The notes: a model not told the origin generated them from the letters alone. DNA of 64,000 bases from Allium sativum (GCA_030737875.1 CM060915.1:567036577-567100576); one strand, 5' to 3'. Counted from the first letter of the stretch, positions 35,230-48,205 are shown. Made by a program: numbers and translations.

Positions 35230-38200
35230 TGTAATGGCCCGAATTTCCATACCCTTTGAGTCGACTAATAACACCACACGTGCAACCCAAATTGCATAGA
35301 AAAACGAATCTTTAGTAGAAATAAGTTAGAGGATGAGAAATAGAAAGAAAGAAATATTATAATAGAAGAAAACGAAGATCAGAAATTCACAGCGGAACGA
35401 ATAAAATATATTAGATAACATAAACTTTGGAACACAATTCAGTAACTTTATATACGTACCGTCATCAGAGCACAACAGCTATTTCTAGAACCGTTATAAA
35501 CACCTGTTTCCAGATACGAACATAATACACAGCGGAAAAATATGATAGTCTATAGCTAACTGGTGAAGCCTCCTGCTTCCAAACTCCTCCAAGTGAATTT
35601 GTGAAATCCCGACTACTTGACTGTACAAACAAATTTGGGCACCCAAGAGTTTAGGGAAACAAACAAAATAAACTCTGGGTCAGTCATGGGACTGGTGTGA
35701 GAAAACTCCAACCATTTGTTTAACTTTCAAAAACCTTTCGAAAGAAATGATAATCGTAAGACCCACACATAAACACGGATGGTTTTTACCTTACGATAAC
35801 CAAAAATATTTTTGATATCAAATCCAGTAATATTATAATAGTGTCTACAACAAATAAATAGAATCAAGCAGAACGCTTGCATCTCACGCTCCGTATATAA
35901 TATTAAATCAAAAACCACAGGGCGCTTATTGGAGATTGGATTTCCAACATGACAAGGTATGGAACCACCTTACGATCAGTGTACTCTAGAGGGGATACAC
36001 TGGGGTTCAACAAGAACGTCTTGTAACCCGGCCCACACATGACCGACCACTCATTTCACTTGAGTGTATCGAACGTATATCACTAACGGTTGGGATCAGC
36101 CACCGTTTCCCGAAAGGGACATCATCGATAGATTAAAGAAGTAAATAGAGTTCCTCTAGATAGATGATTATACATCATAATGGGAGAGACCCACCTAGCC
36201 ATGCTGCATCCCCGATTTTTGTCAATTCCTGGTTGTGAGGCTTGAGGTTTGAATGATCTTCCAGAACATCTGGCCACCATTCACTTTGAATGCCACATCG
36301 TTAGATCCATCGGAAATCACTAATTGATCCCCACAAAAATACCCAGATTGTTAGGCTAAAGAAGTTTCCCTTCTTTGCCACCAACTTCGTACATTTGAAG
36401 GAATCAACGTACGTAATCCCTTTGGAAATACTCTGTCAGACACTCGTCCATACAAGTTGTCCTTGGTCTGGACAAACTGAAGGCACCATTCCATTAATCC
36501 ATCTTAGGAAATTTCTACTTAGGATTAACAGGATAGCCCTTGCACTTTACTCCGTCTTCATAATCTCTTCAACATAAGTTGATTCATAACGCTTATGCCA
36601 ATACAGAGTGGGTTTCAGACATTAAATCTGATCCCGGTCTCTCCGTATTGACAACGGAGGTATAAATAATATCAAAACTTTGATAGTCGGTGATTTATCT
36701 ATCAAAGAAACATCCATACAATCAATGGTCCCATTTCAAATTGAAAATCGTACTGATCAAGCATCAAATAACACTGGGCCCCTTTAAATCAATTCTTCAT
36801 TTTATTATCATTTACAATTCCCATTTCCCATCTTTCGTATCCTTTTGAAGCTCGATTTCCCCTCCCGATTCTTTGAAAAACATTTCCAATATTATAATTT
36901 CTCTATTAGAGAAAATATCCCTTATTCCAGTAAGAAAACATTTCTATATATATTGATGAAATCCTTATTTTCTATATTCAGAAAATATACCTTATTGATA
37001 TCAGAAAATATTTCCACATTCCATTCCTTAATTCCTTGTTGACCAATTCATTACGCGTAGAAAATATCCCTCATTTTATTTGGGTAAAAACATTTCAAAA
37101 TCCTTTAATATCAACGCGATGTTATAAAACATCGTTATTATAACTCAAACTATAAATCATTTATTAACTAACCATATTGCTTACCAATCTTCACTATCGA
37201 ACCATAATCACTTCTCCATCAATCATGAAGTCAACCAAGCTGGGGTATAATTACCTCTCAGACCTTAATTGAACAACATTCTTAACTTTGAAATAGTCAA
37301 AGCTCACAGCTTCAAACAAAACATCGCATACGCGAGTTTCAGATTCAATCTAAGAACACACTTCTTTTACGGAAAAACATTGATTATAACGGTAGGGTTA
37401 CAATCACCGTTTCCAAATATTTGATTTATAAAACATTAAACAAAATGACAGCGTTAAAATCGCTATATAGATTTACAAAGCATTTATTAAACGACAACTT
37501 TAAAATCACTGTTTAGATTTACAAAACATTTATTATAATGACAGCGTTAAAATCACTGTTTAGATTTACAAAACATTTATTATAACGACAGCGTTAAAAT
37601 CGCTGTTTCCAAATATTTGATGTATAAAAATAGAACTTGTACTTATTAATTTCATTAATAAGTAAATAAATAATTACATTTGATTCAAACGGAAAGTAAA
37701 ATGACTACTTTCCTAAATTCGATATAATCGAATTCCAGTAAATAACTCTCACGAATAATTTATATTCGATTTATATTCCGAACTTTGGAATTTATCTACC
37801 ATTAACTCAATTTCCCTTATGACCATTTCCATTCGCAAAAACATTTGCTTTCAAATCGTTATTCACTCTCAAATATCCAACAGTATATCTAAGCGTATTG
37901 GCATCTCAAGTCCATTATATTAAAACATTTATTTAAAACTTCTTCATCAAATAAAATCGATTCTATATTCTTATTTCAACATATCTCCTTTTTGTTTTCA
38001 TTACTTTGAAACATAACCATATCTTTTAATTTAAATTAATATTAAATTATCTCAAAACTTTCATTAAAATATTAGTTTAACACATTATATCTATATATCT
38101 GCACTAGATAGAGTTTAAATATTTTTCCTATATTAAACCTTTTTAATAATATTTGACACAGTCAAATCCAAAATGTAAATTCCCTGGATTTATCTCGATT

Positions 38201-40135
38201 TGTTTTATATTCCAGCTGGAATAAAACCCGTTCATGTCCCTTTTGAAAACGATTTTCCTTTTTCCTTTTCATTTAAATTTCCATTTGAATTTATATTTCC
38301 AAATACAAATCCCCTTTATAAATATTTTCACTTTAAATCATTATTCACTATAGTTTTGAATAATATTCCCTGTTAAATAATCAAATCCATTTGATTTCAT
38401 CTCAAATTCTAATCCTTTTATTTAACTTCTATTGATAGAGGATTACTCAGGTAATTTCCCATTTTATTTCACCTATTTCTAATCTCGTTCATAATTTCCT
38501 TTATAATCCGCTAAGTTCAAACCCAATTGAAAATATCGATTTTAAATCCACTTTCCGTGTTTCTATATAAATTCAAACTTGAAATCATGTTTCAATCTAT
38601 CTAATAATAAATGAACCACTTAGTTTACTAACTTGTTTATAATCGGCTTCTTGTTTTATTTACCAACCAAGTTTCTATTTCCAGGTTTATTTGAAAATTT
38701 AATCTTTGTTTTGGAAAACAATTTTATTTTTAAATCTCAAATTCTTTTTTCCATATAAATTCATTTTTCGGCATTTTGAATACTAACATTCTAGGCCAGG
38801 GTAGTTCAGACACAATATAACATAATCAATTTCAAATCATATAACACAATATATAAAACAAGAACATAAATATTGAGGAATCCAGTTGGATCCCTCCAAC
38901 CTGTTTCCCTGCATCCACAGACGCTAATCAACATTAATAATATCAATAATATTAATTTCACATCAATGTGAAATATCATAGTAAACAGAATTAATAACGA
39001 TCAACGATATAATTATATCAACCAATTCAACCAAACCGCCATCATACAGAATAGAATAACTACAAATAAAATTTATAACTCGTTTATATAGAAATATAAA
39101 CGAGGCAAATTAGTGAGTTTACTCACCTTGTTTTGCAGTTGACGGTTCTGCTTTTGTTTTCGTTAAAATCAAACAGCGTTTGCTTTCAACCAAGATAGTT
39201 TCACAGTGTATATTTCTTCGTTGCGAGTCCAATTTAACCGGTTCAGTCTGATTTCGATAAAATATGCATGAGATATTAGTTTCATAAGTTCTAAACGATT
39301 TTAACGTCATTAGGTTAATTAATAATTTAATTATTTCCTAAATCATTCCTTTAAATCCTTACTAATTGTTTTTGAGCTCTCCTTCTCCTTGTAAAAACAA
39401 ACTTGTTGTAGTTCCCTTATTTTCATCTTCACGTTGCTTTTAAGCGGTCCAATTTCCTCATGCCTTTCCCAGAATCAACTTACAATACTGCTCCTCATCT
39501 GCTATATTCACTCCTTTACTACTATATATTTTTTCTTCACACCTGCTAATCTCCAATATGAACCGACATCCCCTTTTCCTCTTTACTTCCAGACCTCGAC
39601 ATTGTTTCCTCTCCTTCCACACATATTTTTTTCTTTATTTTTTTCTCCCCAGACAACAACTCCTGCTACTGTCATTCCACCCACCAAATCTCCACAAACT
39701 AAACAACTTTCCCTCATAATTCCATTCATACATTTTTTTTAATATATCAAACCCTCAATTACTGGCTTTATTTGAATATCAGGATACTGTCTGTAACACC
39801 CCGTATTTTCTGAGAATATTAAAAAAAAATGGTTAATTATGAAGAAGTTATAAAGCCTTGAAGTTTGTATGCATATGAGAGAAATATATATAGATATATA
39901 TATAAAAATTAAATAAATAAACATGCAAAAAAGGTTCAAAACAGCGAATTGGGAGGGGGAGTAACCGAACCGGCCCATTTTTGAGGTCGACCCGAGCCTT
40001 GCTAGGTCGACTAGGGGTTAATCCAGGGTCTTTGGCTGTCATCCCGTGGGTCGATTCGCTCAAATGCAGATTTTGCATTTGAATGGTTCTCATGATTCAG
40101 GGTTAATCTAATGGACCTAAATAACTTCCTACACC

Positions 40136-40143
40136 TATATATA
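40136..40143 (+). promoter_or_regulatory. TATA box, element D 5' LTR
   Basis: TATATATA follows CTACACC and precedes CATCCCTAACC. It is conserved in the 3' LTR at 45047-45054 and lies about 345 bp from the LTR start. Confidence 0.65.
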
Positions 40144-42189
40144 CATCCCTAACCTAAACCTAAATCTCATATACAATTCTCTAGCCTCCATTGCTCTCTT
40201 CCTCTCTAAAAATAAATAAATCAATGGCGTCTCTACTCTGTTGAAACCTAAGCTAGGACTTGTGCTTCTTCTTCCTCCAATTCTGATTAGGATTAAAAGA
40301 GAACAGATACAACACCTTTTTCTTTTAGAATCCAACCAAGGCAAGTGCAGTTATTTTCCGATATAAACTTTAATTATAATTGTGACATGATTGTAAATCT
40401 GAATTTGAGATTGTGTATGTTCTGTTCTGATCTATTTTATTCTATATCTCTTTCTTCTTTCTGTTCTATAGCCAGGCTACCCCGAGCCTGCGCCAAATCT
40501 CATAAGAGATTAACGCACGAACGTTAAACTTCGGGACAAATAATGAATGATGGCATAATTGGACATGGCTAATCTGTGACTAAAAGGACATAGCTTGTAA
40601 ACTAGATTTAGATCTGTGCATATTCTGTGAATTGGAAGAAGAGGAACCATTGTATATTAACATGTGACTTGAGACATTTGACATAACGCATATTTTTGAA
40701 TTAAAGATCTGTTATAATTTAAAGTTCTAGAGTGTTGGGCATATTGTTTATATAGAGATTCATGATTTGGGATAAAAAGGGAATATGACTTAGGTGTGAA
40801 GATTTATGTTAAGATTTGATAACTATTAAATGTGAATAACACCTAAGTGGGAGATTTTTGAATATATGACATGCATTGAAATCGATGGCTATATTTGGTA
40901 TAATTTATATGTGAATCTTTTGTACTAGGCAAGTTTAACTAAATTTGAGATGTGTGTTATATGGTAAATTATGACCATAATCTGTGCCATGTAAATTCAA
41001 TGCAAACGTGGGGTATATGATCATAATGTGAATCATGACAACTATTTAGGCATGCAAACTTAGGCCAAATTTATAATAAGGCAAGATATGTTTATGAAAC
41101 TTTAAGGAATGATTAAATCTGTTATATGGCCTAACCAGTAGCCGCAAACTGTCAGTCTAATGTGAGAGGTCTGGGCATTAATATTTAATTAATGAAAATC
41201 TGAGATAAATATAATGTCTAAAACGTGTTGGGCGGATAGGGTTAAACCCACTAGACTGATGAGTTTAATAAATCTGTTCCGTGAATCGGTAGGCCCAATT
41301 ACAAAGTTAGACAAGACTGTAAATCTGTTAAATCCGTATATCTGATCCGTTAGTCTAAAACTTGTCTGACCTGTGAACTAGTTGATGTGAATTCTGTATG
41401 TCTGAACTTGTTAATCTGAAATCTGTTAGTTTGGGGACACAAGGATAGGAGGGGAATTACTTGGGTCATCTGTTGTTTGGGACCCATATTAGTCAGTAAC
41501 CCTTTCTGGTATCAAAACTTTGACCCAACAGTAGGTAGGGTCCGGGCACGCTTACTGAACTAATTATAAGCGGTTCATTCTGATAATGGCGAGGGGTGTT
41601 GATGGTGCGTTCCAACTGGGTCATGTTCGTGCATGGATCCCGGTCTGCCTCTGAGGATGTAAGACTCCGTGACATCTGTAAATAGGTCTGTGTCATTCAA
41701 AGGTTGCCACTTTAGGGAATGATACACCCTTCGGTGGGGCTGGCACAGGGTATTTATGTATTAGGGAACCGATCACTTGGGGTAGGGCTTTAGGGTACAC
41801 TTAGTTCTGTCTGATTCTATTGGTACCGTCTGTTTCTGTTGGGTGGCAACACCTGTCTGTTTCTGCGTGGTACCGTCTGTTCGGGTGGTAAAGGCCCAAT
41901 TACTAGTGTACACCTTATGCTACATTCTGCTTCTTTCTGTTTCTGATCGAGTGGTAAAGGCCCATTACTAGCGTGGAAATTATTCTGTATCTGTTTCTGT
42001 TTCAGTTTAGACATTAGGGTAACACCTAATTCTGTTATACTAGTATTAGTGCAGAGAAGTGTAAAGCAATATCTTATATCATTCTGTTCTTCTGTCATAT
42101 CTGCTACATCTGTTACAGTTATCTCTCTTCCAGTTTTATTTTCATGTCATGTTATTATTATCTGTTCAACTGAAAATCACTGGACTTGC

Positions 42190-42203
42190 CAGACTTTTGT
42201 CTG
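42190..42203 (+). other. Conserved intra-LTR hairpin, element D, with swapped base pair
   Basis: CAGAC-TTTT-GTCTG, followed by ACCCTTTTTGTTT. The B, C, E and F equivalents have CAGTC/GACTG, so one stem pair is changed on both sides. The copy in the 3' LTR is at 47103-47116. Confidence 0.65.
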
Positions 42204-42497
42204 ACCCTTTTTGTTTCGCCTCCTTTCTTCCGTTTCTCCTCCCCAGGTTTTGTAGAAGGGAATACTCTAGCTTGATCCAGATTTCTTCCGCTTGCAGTGC
42301 TTAAAGTATGGCTTGTCTTCTTCTATGGGGATTATGATTTTAAACTATGCATTCTGAAGGCTTTTGTATAAGACTGATATTTTGTACTTGAATTCTGATA
42401 TTGTGATTTGAAAGGATGTAACCAAGCTTCTGTTGAAATAAAGTTATAAATTTTTCAAGTACTGTTTTATCTGTCTTGTAAGTTTCTGTTCTGTTTA

Positions 42498-42564
42498 GTG
42501 TAACACCCCACCTCCGTTAAGGCATTCCCTTATGAGTGACCTTAACGGAGGTGGGGTGTTACAC
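42498..42564. repeat. Perfect 25-bp inverted repeat at the end of D 5' LTR
   Basis: Arms 42498-42522 and 42540-42564 are exact complements around a 17-nt loop. The arms include the LTR terminus and the first interior base. The 3' LTR has the same right arm (47453-47477), but its left arm (47411-47435) differs at nine of 25 positions. Confidence 0.95.
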
Positions 42565-42565
42565 T

Positions 42566-42577
42566 TGGTATCAGAGC
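42566..42577 (+). other. Primer binding site, element D (tRNA-iMet)
   Basis: TGGTATCAGAGC is a perfect 12-nt match to the initiator methionine tRNA primer site, two bases after the 5' LTR. Confidence 0.9.
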
Positions 42578-42750
42578 TGAAGGTTACCTGATTGGGTAAT
42601 GTTTTTGAAAACTATTTTCAAAAAGGTTTTGAAAGGAAGTATTTTTAAAAATAAAGCTTATTTTGAAAAACATGATCCCCAAGAGCCATATATCTTTCCT
42701 TCAGTCCTTTTTTTTTGTATTGAATCTTTCCTTTTTTTTTTCTTTTCAGC

Positions 42751-43751
42751 ATGTCTGAAGCATCTGAGATACTAGAGGGTGTTCACATACCCGGTTGGTT
42801 TCGTCAATATCTTGAGGCTAGGACCGCCTCCGCAGGTCCAGCAAATGATCCTCCTCCTCCACCCCCTCCTCGTGCAATTACTTTTTCAAAGACCTGTAGA
42901 GATTTTAGGGCCATGGGTGGGAAGGATTTCAAAGGAGCTGAATCATTCGTAGAAGCTAGGAACTGGCTCAAAGAAACTGAGGATCTATTCGTTATCTTCG
43001 AGGTGGACGATAGGCAGAAGGTACAGTTGGCGGTATGGCTGCTCAAAACGAAGCTTCCTACTGGTGGGAAGTCACTAACGCCGAGAGGCCGGTTGAGACA
43101 TGGATGGATTTCAGAACAAGGTTTAAGACAAAATTCCTCTCGCAAGCTAAACGAAGTTTACAAATGGAAAAGTTCTTATCTCTTAAGCAAGGAAGTATGA
43201 CGGTCAAGGAATACGTCAACCAATTCAACCAACTAGCTAGGTTCGGATTGGATTTAGTCAACACTCAGCATAAAAAGGCTCTCCGCTTTGTTAAAGGATT
43301 GAACGAGCCATTGCACAGCCTAGCCATGACTCATGTACCCATGGGAGCGACTTACGAGAGATTGGTGGACATGGCACTACTACACGAGGAAGACAAAGGC
43401 CCGAAAGAGACAAAGAAGGAAGAACCACAGAATAAGAAAGCAGGGCCCAAAAAGGAAACGCAAAGGAAGGATGAGAAGTCTGAAGATAAGAAGGGGAAAA
43501 AGTGCTTTACTTGTGGAAGCTCGACTCATCTGAACAAGGATTGCAGAAAAAGGAAGGGCGCTTGCTTCAACTGTGGGGAGATGGGACGCTTCACTAGGGA
43601 CTGCCCGAAGAGACGAGGACAAGGAGGGCAGGCGAACACTCTTGAGGCTAGTGGCTTGGATAGAAGTAGGAAAATTCCTATAGTAGGTATAATTTCTTTA
43701 TCTGATTATGGAGTTAAGACTCTTTCTGATTCTAGTATTTTGATTTTGTAA
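42751..43751 (+). pseudogene. gag: Ty3-type gag with two zinc knuckles, frameshifted
   Basis: Gag would assemble the retrotransposon particle and bind its RNA. The ATG at 42751 follows the leader and a T-rich stretch. Frame 1 (42751 to about 43045) has a proline run and ends at AVWLLK. A one-base loss in an A run at about 43043-43050 moves the reading to a second frame (to 43751). That frame carries the Retrotrans_gag core: YWWEV, a W-x-D-F-x-x-x-F helix, QGSMTVKEYVNQFNQLARF and ALRFVKGL. A basic linker and two knuckles follow. The first, CFTCGSSTHLNKDC, is a regular CCHC. The second, CFNCGEMGRFTRDC, has R in place of the zinc-binding H. The ORF ends after ILIL with no protease DTG motif. The broken frame argues it is inactive now. 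Confidence 0.88.
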
Positions 43752-44706
43752 TTGATACTCTGCACTTTAATACTAGTATTGTTTCTGATTCCGTGTTAGA
43801 CTCAAACCTATAAGGGTTATGACTCATCTGTTTATGATAGATTGGGGTTTGAGGGATATCAGTGTTAGACGTCAAGTATGACGCATACATTCTGAGTTTT
43901 TGTGGGATATGATTTTATCATGCTTAGCTTCCTAAGAATCATTAGGGAACCTGATCTGTACCAGTAGTCTATAAATATTTGAATAATTCTGCTTTCCAGT
44001 TTTGACATTGTCTAAAGGAGGTAATCCTCTGGGTGTCAATCTGATGTTGATTTCGGTCTTCGGGGTTGATACTTAGGGGAATTATTTTCTCAACCAATGT
44101 CTAATGGGAACCAAGTCTTTGTCATATTTGTACTCGCTTCCATCATTCGACTGTATCCTATCGATCGAATCTTCGAACTTTAGGTAGAAACTAATGGGTG
44201 TAAACATGTGTTTGAGACATGTTATGTTTGATGGTTGCAAGTGGATGCAAGTGGTTGCTAGTGGTTGCTCGTGGATGCATATACACACACTAGGCACTAG
44301 ATCGGCTCAAAAACACTCTCATACTGCATATGGATGTGTGTGCATTTTTCAATTTTTGTGGATGCAGAATGATTGACTCCTTACATGGATGTTGCATTTG
44401 GATGAATGGTTATGCACTCATTTAGAAATGATGTGTATCAAATAGGATTTCTTGCATACATATTTGGACTCATGACACTAACATGATTCGCATTAAGGAG
44501 GTCAACTGGATCAGTAGACCGCCTGATTTTGCATTAGATAAGAAACATATACACACACACTTTGCATATGTTCATACAGCATTAGAAACCTTTTAAGGAC
44601 AATGGATGCCTTTGATTGAATGGTTGAGTAGATGGATGTTGGATGTTAGGATACATTCTTCTTAACTTGAAGATTTTGGGGACGAAATCCTTTAAGGAGG
44701 GGAGAA
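43752..44706 (+). other. Element D 3' interior, no pol
   Basis: About 955 bp with no RT, RNase H or integrase motif. From about 44188 it matches the end of the element B interior, including GGTTGCAAGTGG-type repeats (44230-44275). It ends in GGGGACGAAATCC and the polypurine tract AAGGAGGGGAGAA (44694-44706). Confidence 0.75.
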
Positions 44707-47476
44707 TATAACACCCGTATTTTCTGAGAATATTTAAAAAAATGGTTAATTATGAAGAAGTTATAAAGCCTTAAAGTTTGTATGCATATGAGAGAAATAT
44801 ATATAGATATATATAAAAATTAAATAAATAAACTTGCAAAAAAGGTTCAAAATAGCGAATTGGGAGGGGGAATAACCGAACCGGCCCATTTTTGAGGTCG
44901 ACCAGAGTCCTGCTGGGTCGACTAGGGGTTAATCCAGGGTGTTTGGCTGTCATCCCGTAGGCCGATTCTCTCAAATGCAGATTTTGGATTTGAATGGTTC
45001 TCATGATTCAGGGTTAATCTAATGGTCCTAAATAACTTCCTACACCTATATATACATCCCTAACCTAAACCTAAATCTCATATACAATTCTCTAGCCTCC
45101 ATTGCTCCCTTCCTCTCTAAAAATAAATAAATCAATGGCGTCTCTACTCTGCTGGAACCTAAGCTAGGACTTGTGCTTCTTCTTCCCCCAATTCTGATTA
45201 GGATTAAACGAGAACAGCTACAACACCTTTTTCTTTTAGAATCCAACCAAGGCAAGTGCAGTTATTTTCCGATATAAACTTTAATTATAATTGTGACATG
45301 ATTGTAAATCTGAATTTGAGATTGCGTATGTTTTTTTCTGATCTATTTTATTCTATATCTCTTTCTTCTTTCTGTTCTATAGCCAGGCTACCCCGAGCCT
45401 GCGCCAAATCTCATAAGAGATTAACGCACGAACGTTAAACTTTGGGACAAATAATGAATGATGGCATAATTGGACATGGCTAATCTGTGACTAAAAGGAC
45501 ATAGCTTGTAAACTAGATTTAGATCTGTGCATATTCTGTGAATTGGAAGAAGAGGAACCATTTGTATATTAACATGTGACTTGAGACATTTGACATAACG
45601 CATATTTTTGAATTAAAGATCTGTTATAATTTAAAGTTCTAGAGTGTTGGGCATATTGTTTATATAGAGATTCATGATTTGGGATAAAAAGGGAATATGA
45701 CTTAGGTGTGAAGATTTATGTTAAGATTTGATAACTATTAAATGTGAATAACACCTAAGTGGGAGATTTTTGAATATATGACATGCATTGAAATCGATGG
45801 CTATATTTGGTATAATTTATATGTGAATCTTTTGTACTAGGCAAGTTTAACTAAATTTGAGACGTGTGATATATGGTAAATTATGACCATAATCTGTGCC
45901 ATGTAAATTCAATGCAAACGTGGTGTATATGATCATAATGTGAATCATGACAACTATTTAGGCATGCAAACTTAGGCCAAATTTATAATTAGGCAAGATA
46001 TGTTTATGAAACTTTACGGAATGATTAAATCTGTTATATGGCCTAACCAGTAGCCGCAAACTGTCAGTCTAATGTGAGAGGTCTGGGCATTAATATTTAA
46101 TTAATGAAAATCTGAGATAAATATAATGTCTAAAACATGTTGGGCAGATAGGGTTAAACCCACTAGACTGATGAGTCTAATAAATCTGTTCCGTGAATCG
46201 GTAGGCCCAATTACAAAGTTAGACAAATCTGTAAATCTGTTAAATCCGTATATCTGATCCGTTAGTCTAAAACTTGTCTGACCTGCGAACTAGTTGATCT
46301 GAATTCTGTATGTCTGAACTTGTTAATCTGAAATCTGTTAGTCTGGGGACACAAGGATAGGAGGGGATTTACTTGTGTCATCTGTTGTTTGGGACCCATA
46401 TTAGTCAGTAACCTTTCTAGTATCAAAACTTTGACCCAACAGTAGGTAGGGTCCGGGCACGCTTACTGAACTAATTATAAGCGGTTCATTCTGATAATGG
46501 CGAGGGGTGTTGATGGTGCGTTCCAACCGGGTCATGTGCATGCATGGATCCCGGTCTGCCTCTGAGGATGTAAGACACCATGACATCTGTAAATAGGTCT
46601 GTGTCATTCAAAGGTTGCCACTTTAGGGAATGATACACCCTTCGGTGGGGCTGGCACAGGGTATTTATGTATTAGGGAGCCGATCGCTTAGGGTATGGTT
46701 TTAGGGTACACTTAGTTCTGTCTGTTTCTGTCGGTACCGTCTGTTTCTGTTGGGTGGCAACACCTGTCTGTTTCTGCGTGGTACCGTCTGTTCGGGTGGT
46801 AAAGGCCCAATTACTAGTGTACACCTTATGCTACATTCTGCTTCTGTCTGTTTCTGATCGGGTGGTAAAGGCCCATTACTAGCATGGAAATTATCCTGTA
46901 CCTGTTTCTGTTTCAGTTTAGACATTAGGGTGACACATAATTCTGTTATACTAGTATTAGTGCAGAGAAGTGTAAAGCAATAGCTTATATCATTATGTTC
47001 TTCTGTCTTATCTGCTACATCTGTTACAGTTATCTCTCATCCAGTTTTATTTTCATGTCATGCTATTATTATCTGTTCATAACTGAAAATCACTGGACTT
47101 GCCAGACTTTTGTCTGACCCTTGTTGTTTCGCCTCCTTTCGTCCGTTTCTCCTCCCCGGGTTTTGTAGAAGGGAATACTCTAGCTTGATCCAGATTTCTT
47201 CCGCTTGCAGTGCTTAAAGTATGGCTTGTCCTCTTCTGTGGGGATTATGATTTTAAACTATGCATTCTGAAGGCTTTTGTAGAAGACTGATATTTTGTAC
47301 TTGAATTCTGATATTGTGATTTGAAAGGATGTAACCAAGCTTCTGTTGAAATAAAGTTATAAATTTTTCAAGTACTGTTTTATCTGTCTTGTAAGTTTCT
47401 GTTCTGTTTACTAAAATGCTCCACCAAAGTTAAGGCATTCCCTTGTGAGTGACCTTAACGGAGGTGGGGTGTTACA
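44707..47476 (+). repeat. Element D 3' LTR
   Basis: 2770-bp copy of 39792-42563 with scattered substitutions. The first bases are TATAAC, so the conserved TG is lost. It keeps the GTCGAC sites in part, TATATATA at 45047-45054 and the conserved hairpin at 47103-47116. Confidence 0.92.
45047..45054 (+). promoter_or_regulatory. TATA box, element D 3' LTR
   Basis: TATATATA in the same context as 40136-40143. Confidence 0.55.
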
Positions 47477-48174
47477 CTGTCCATCTTCAAATGCCTGCAA
47501 ACCGCCATCCTTCGCCACCGAAGTCCGTTCCAACCCCTTCACGGTAATCCCTCCGTGACCATCACCACTTCCACTCGCACCAACCCTAGAGGAACCAATC
47601 TCCACTTTGAAAACCATCATCAGTAAGTGCGAAATAAATTTTCGTGAAACTCTCCAAAAATCCAAGAGCAGACGCAAACAGATTTCATGAACCCAAACCC
47701 GCTCTCAAACCCACCTACAACCCATTTCGTCAACCACCGTACCTAGCCCTAACACGCTGCACACGTCGATGCCCCCACAAACATCTGCACCGAGTTCAAT
47801 AACGTGAGCACTGCGTGTTGGATTTCATTTAGAGGATACTGGGAATTCATAGTTTGAAAATTTGAGATGGCAGCACAAGTTCCTTGAGCGTGACTGATGG
47901 GAGCACTTGCGCGATGATGAGGGATGTTTGGTTTTCGAAATTTTACTTTGATTTTCTTTTTCTTCATTTTCTTCGTAGATTGACAGTGATGATAGCAATA
48001 TTTAAAGAAGAAACTGCGTGCGGAGCACGAAAATGAAAGGATTGGCACGCACGACAGCAGGCAGTTTGGCACCCACGCAAAGGAATTGCTGTGGTACTTT
48101 ATTGGCACGTTTTTAACTCTACATGGTAGGATATGCTTAGGGTCAGCTTACTGTAATTGATTAGATCTTGGGAT

Positions 48175-48205
48175 CTTTTTATTTATTTATTTATTTATTT
48201 ATTTA
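48175..48205. repeat. (ATTT)n microsatellite in F
   Basis: About seven ATTT units within the F LTR, just right of element D. Confidence 0.9.

Larger units (their letters stand above)
39792..42563 (+). repeat. Element D 5' LTR
   Basis: Starts TGTAACACCCCGTATTTTC. It holds two GTCGAC sites (39986, 40006), TATATATA at 40136, a predicted GC-type splice donor AGGCAAGT at 40340, a region rich in TCTGTTTCTG repeats (41810-42010), the conserved hairpin (42190-42203), a predicted acceptor CCCCAG at 42246, and a perfect 25-bp inverted repeat at its 3' end. Confidence 0.92.
39792..47476 (+). mobile_element. Element D: Ty3-like LTR retrotransposon with gag but no pol
   Basis: LTRs 39792-42563 (2772 bp) and 44707-47476 (2770 bp) surround a 2143-bp interior. 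CTGTC flanks both sides (39787-39791, 47477-47481). A perfect Met-tRNA primer site (42566-42577), a gag ORF pair (42751-43751) and a polypurine tract (44694-44706) are present. Protease, RT, RNase H and integrase are absent. The 3' LTR starts TATAAC instead of TGTAAC. The two-knuckle gag and the GGGGACGAAATCC box before the polypurine tract fit a chromovirus-like (Tekay/Del-type) Ty3 origin. Without RT that is an inference. Confidence 0.92.

Noticed and set aside
42804..43145. 113-codon minus-strand ORF in element D
   Set aside because: Shadow of the gag frame, with its glycine run coming from the proline codons of gag.
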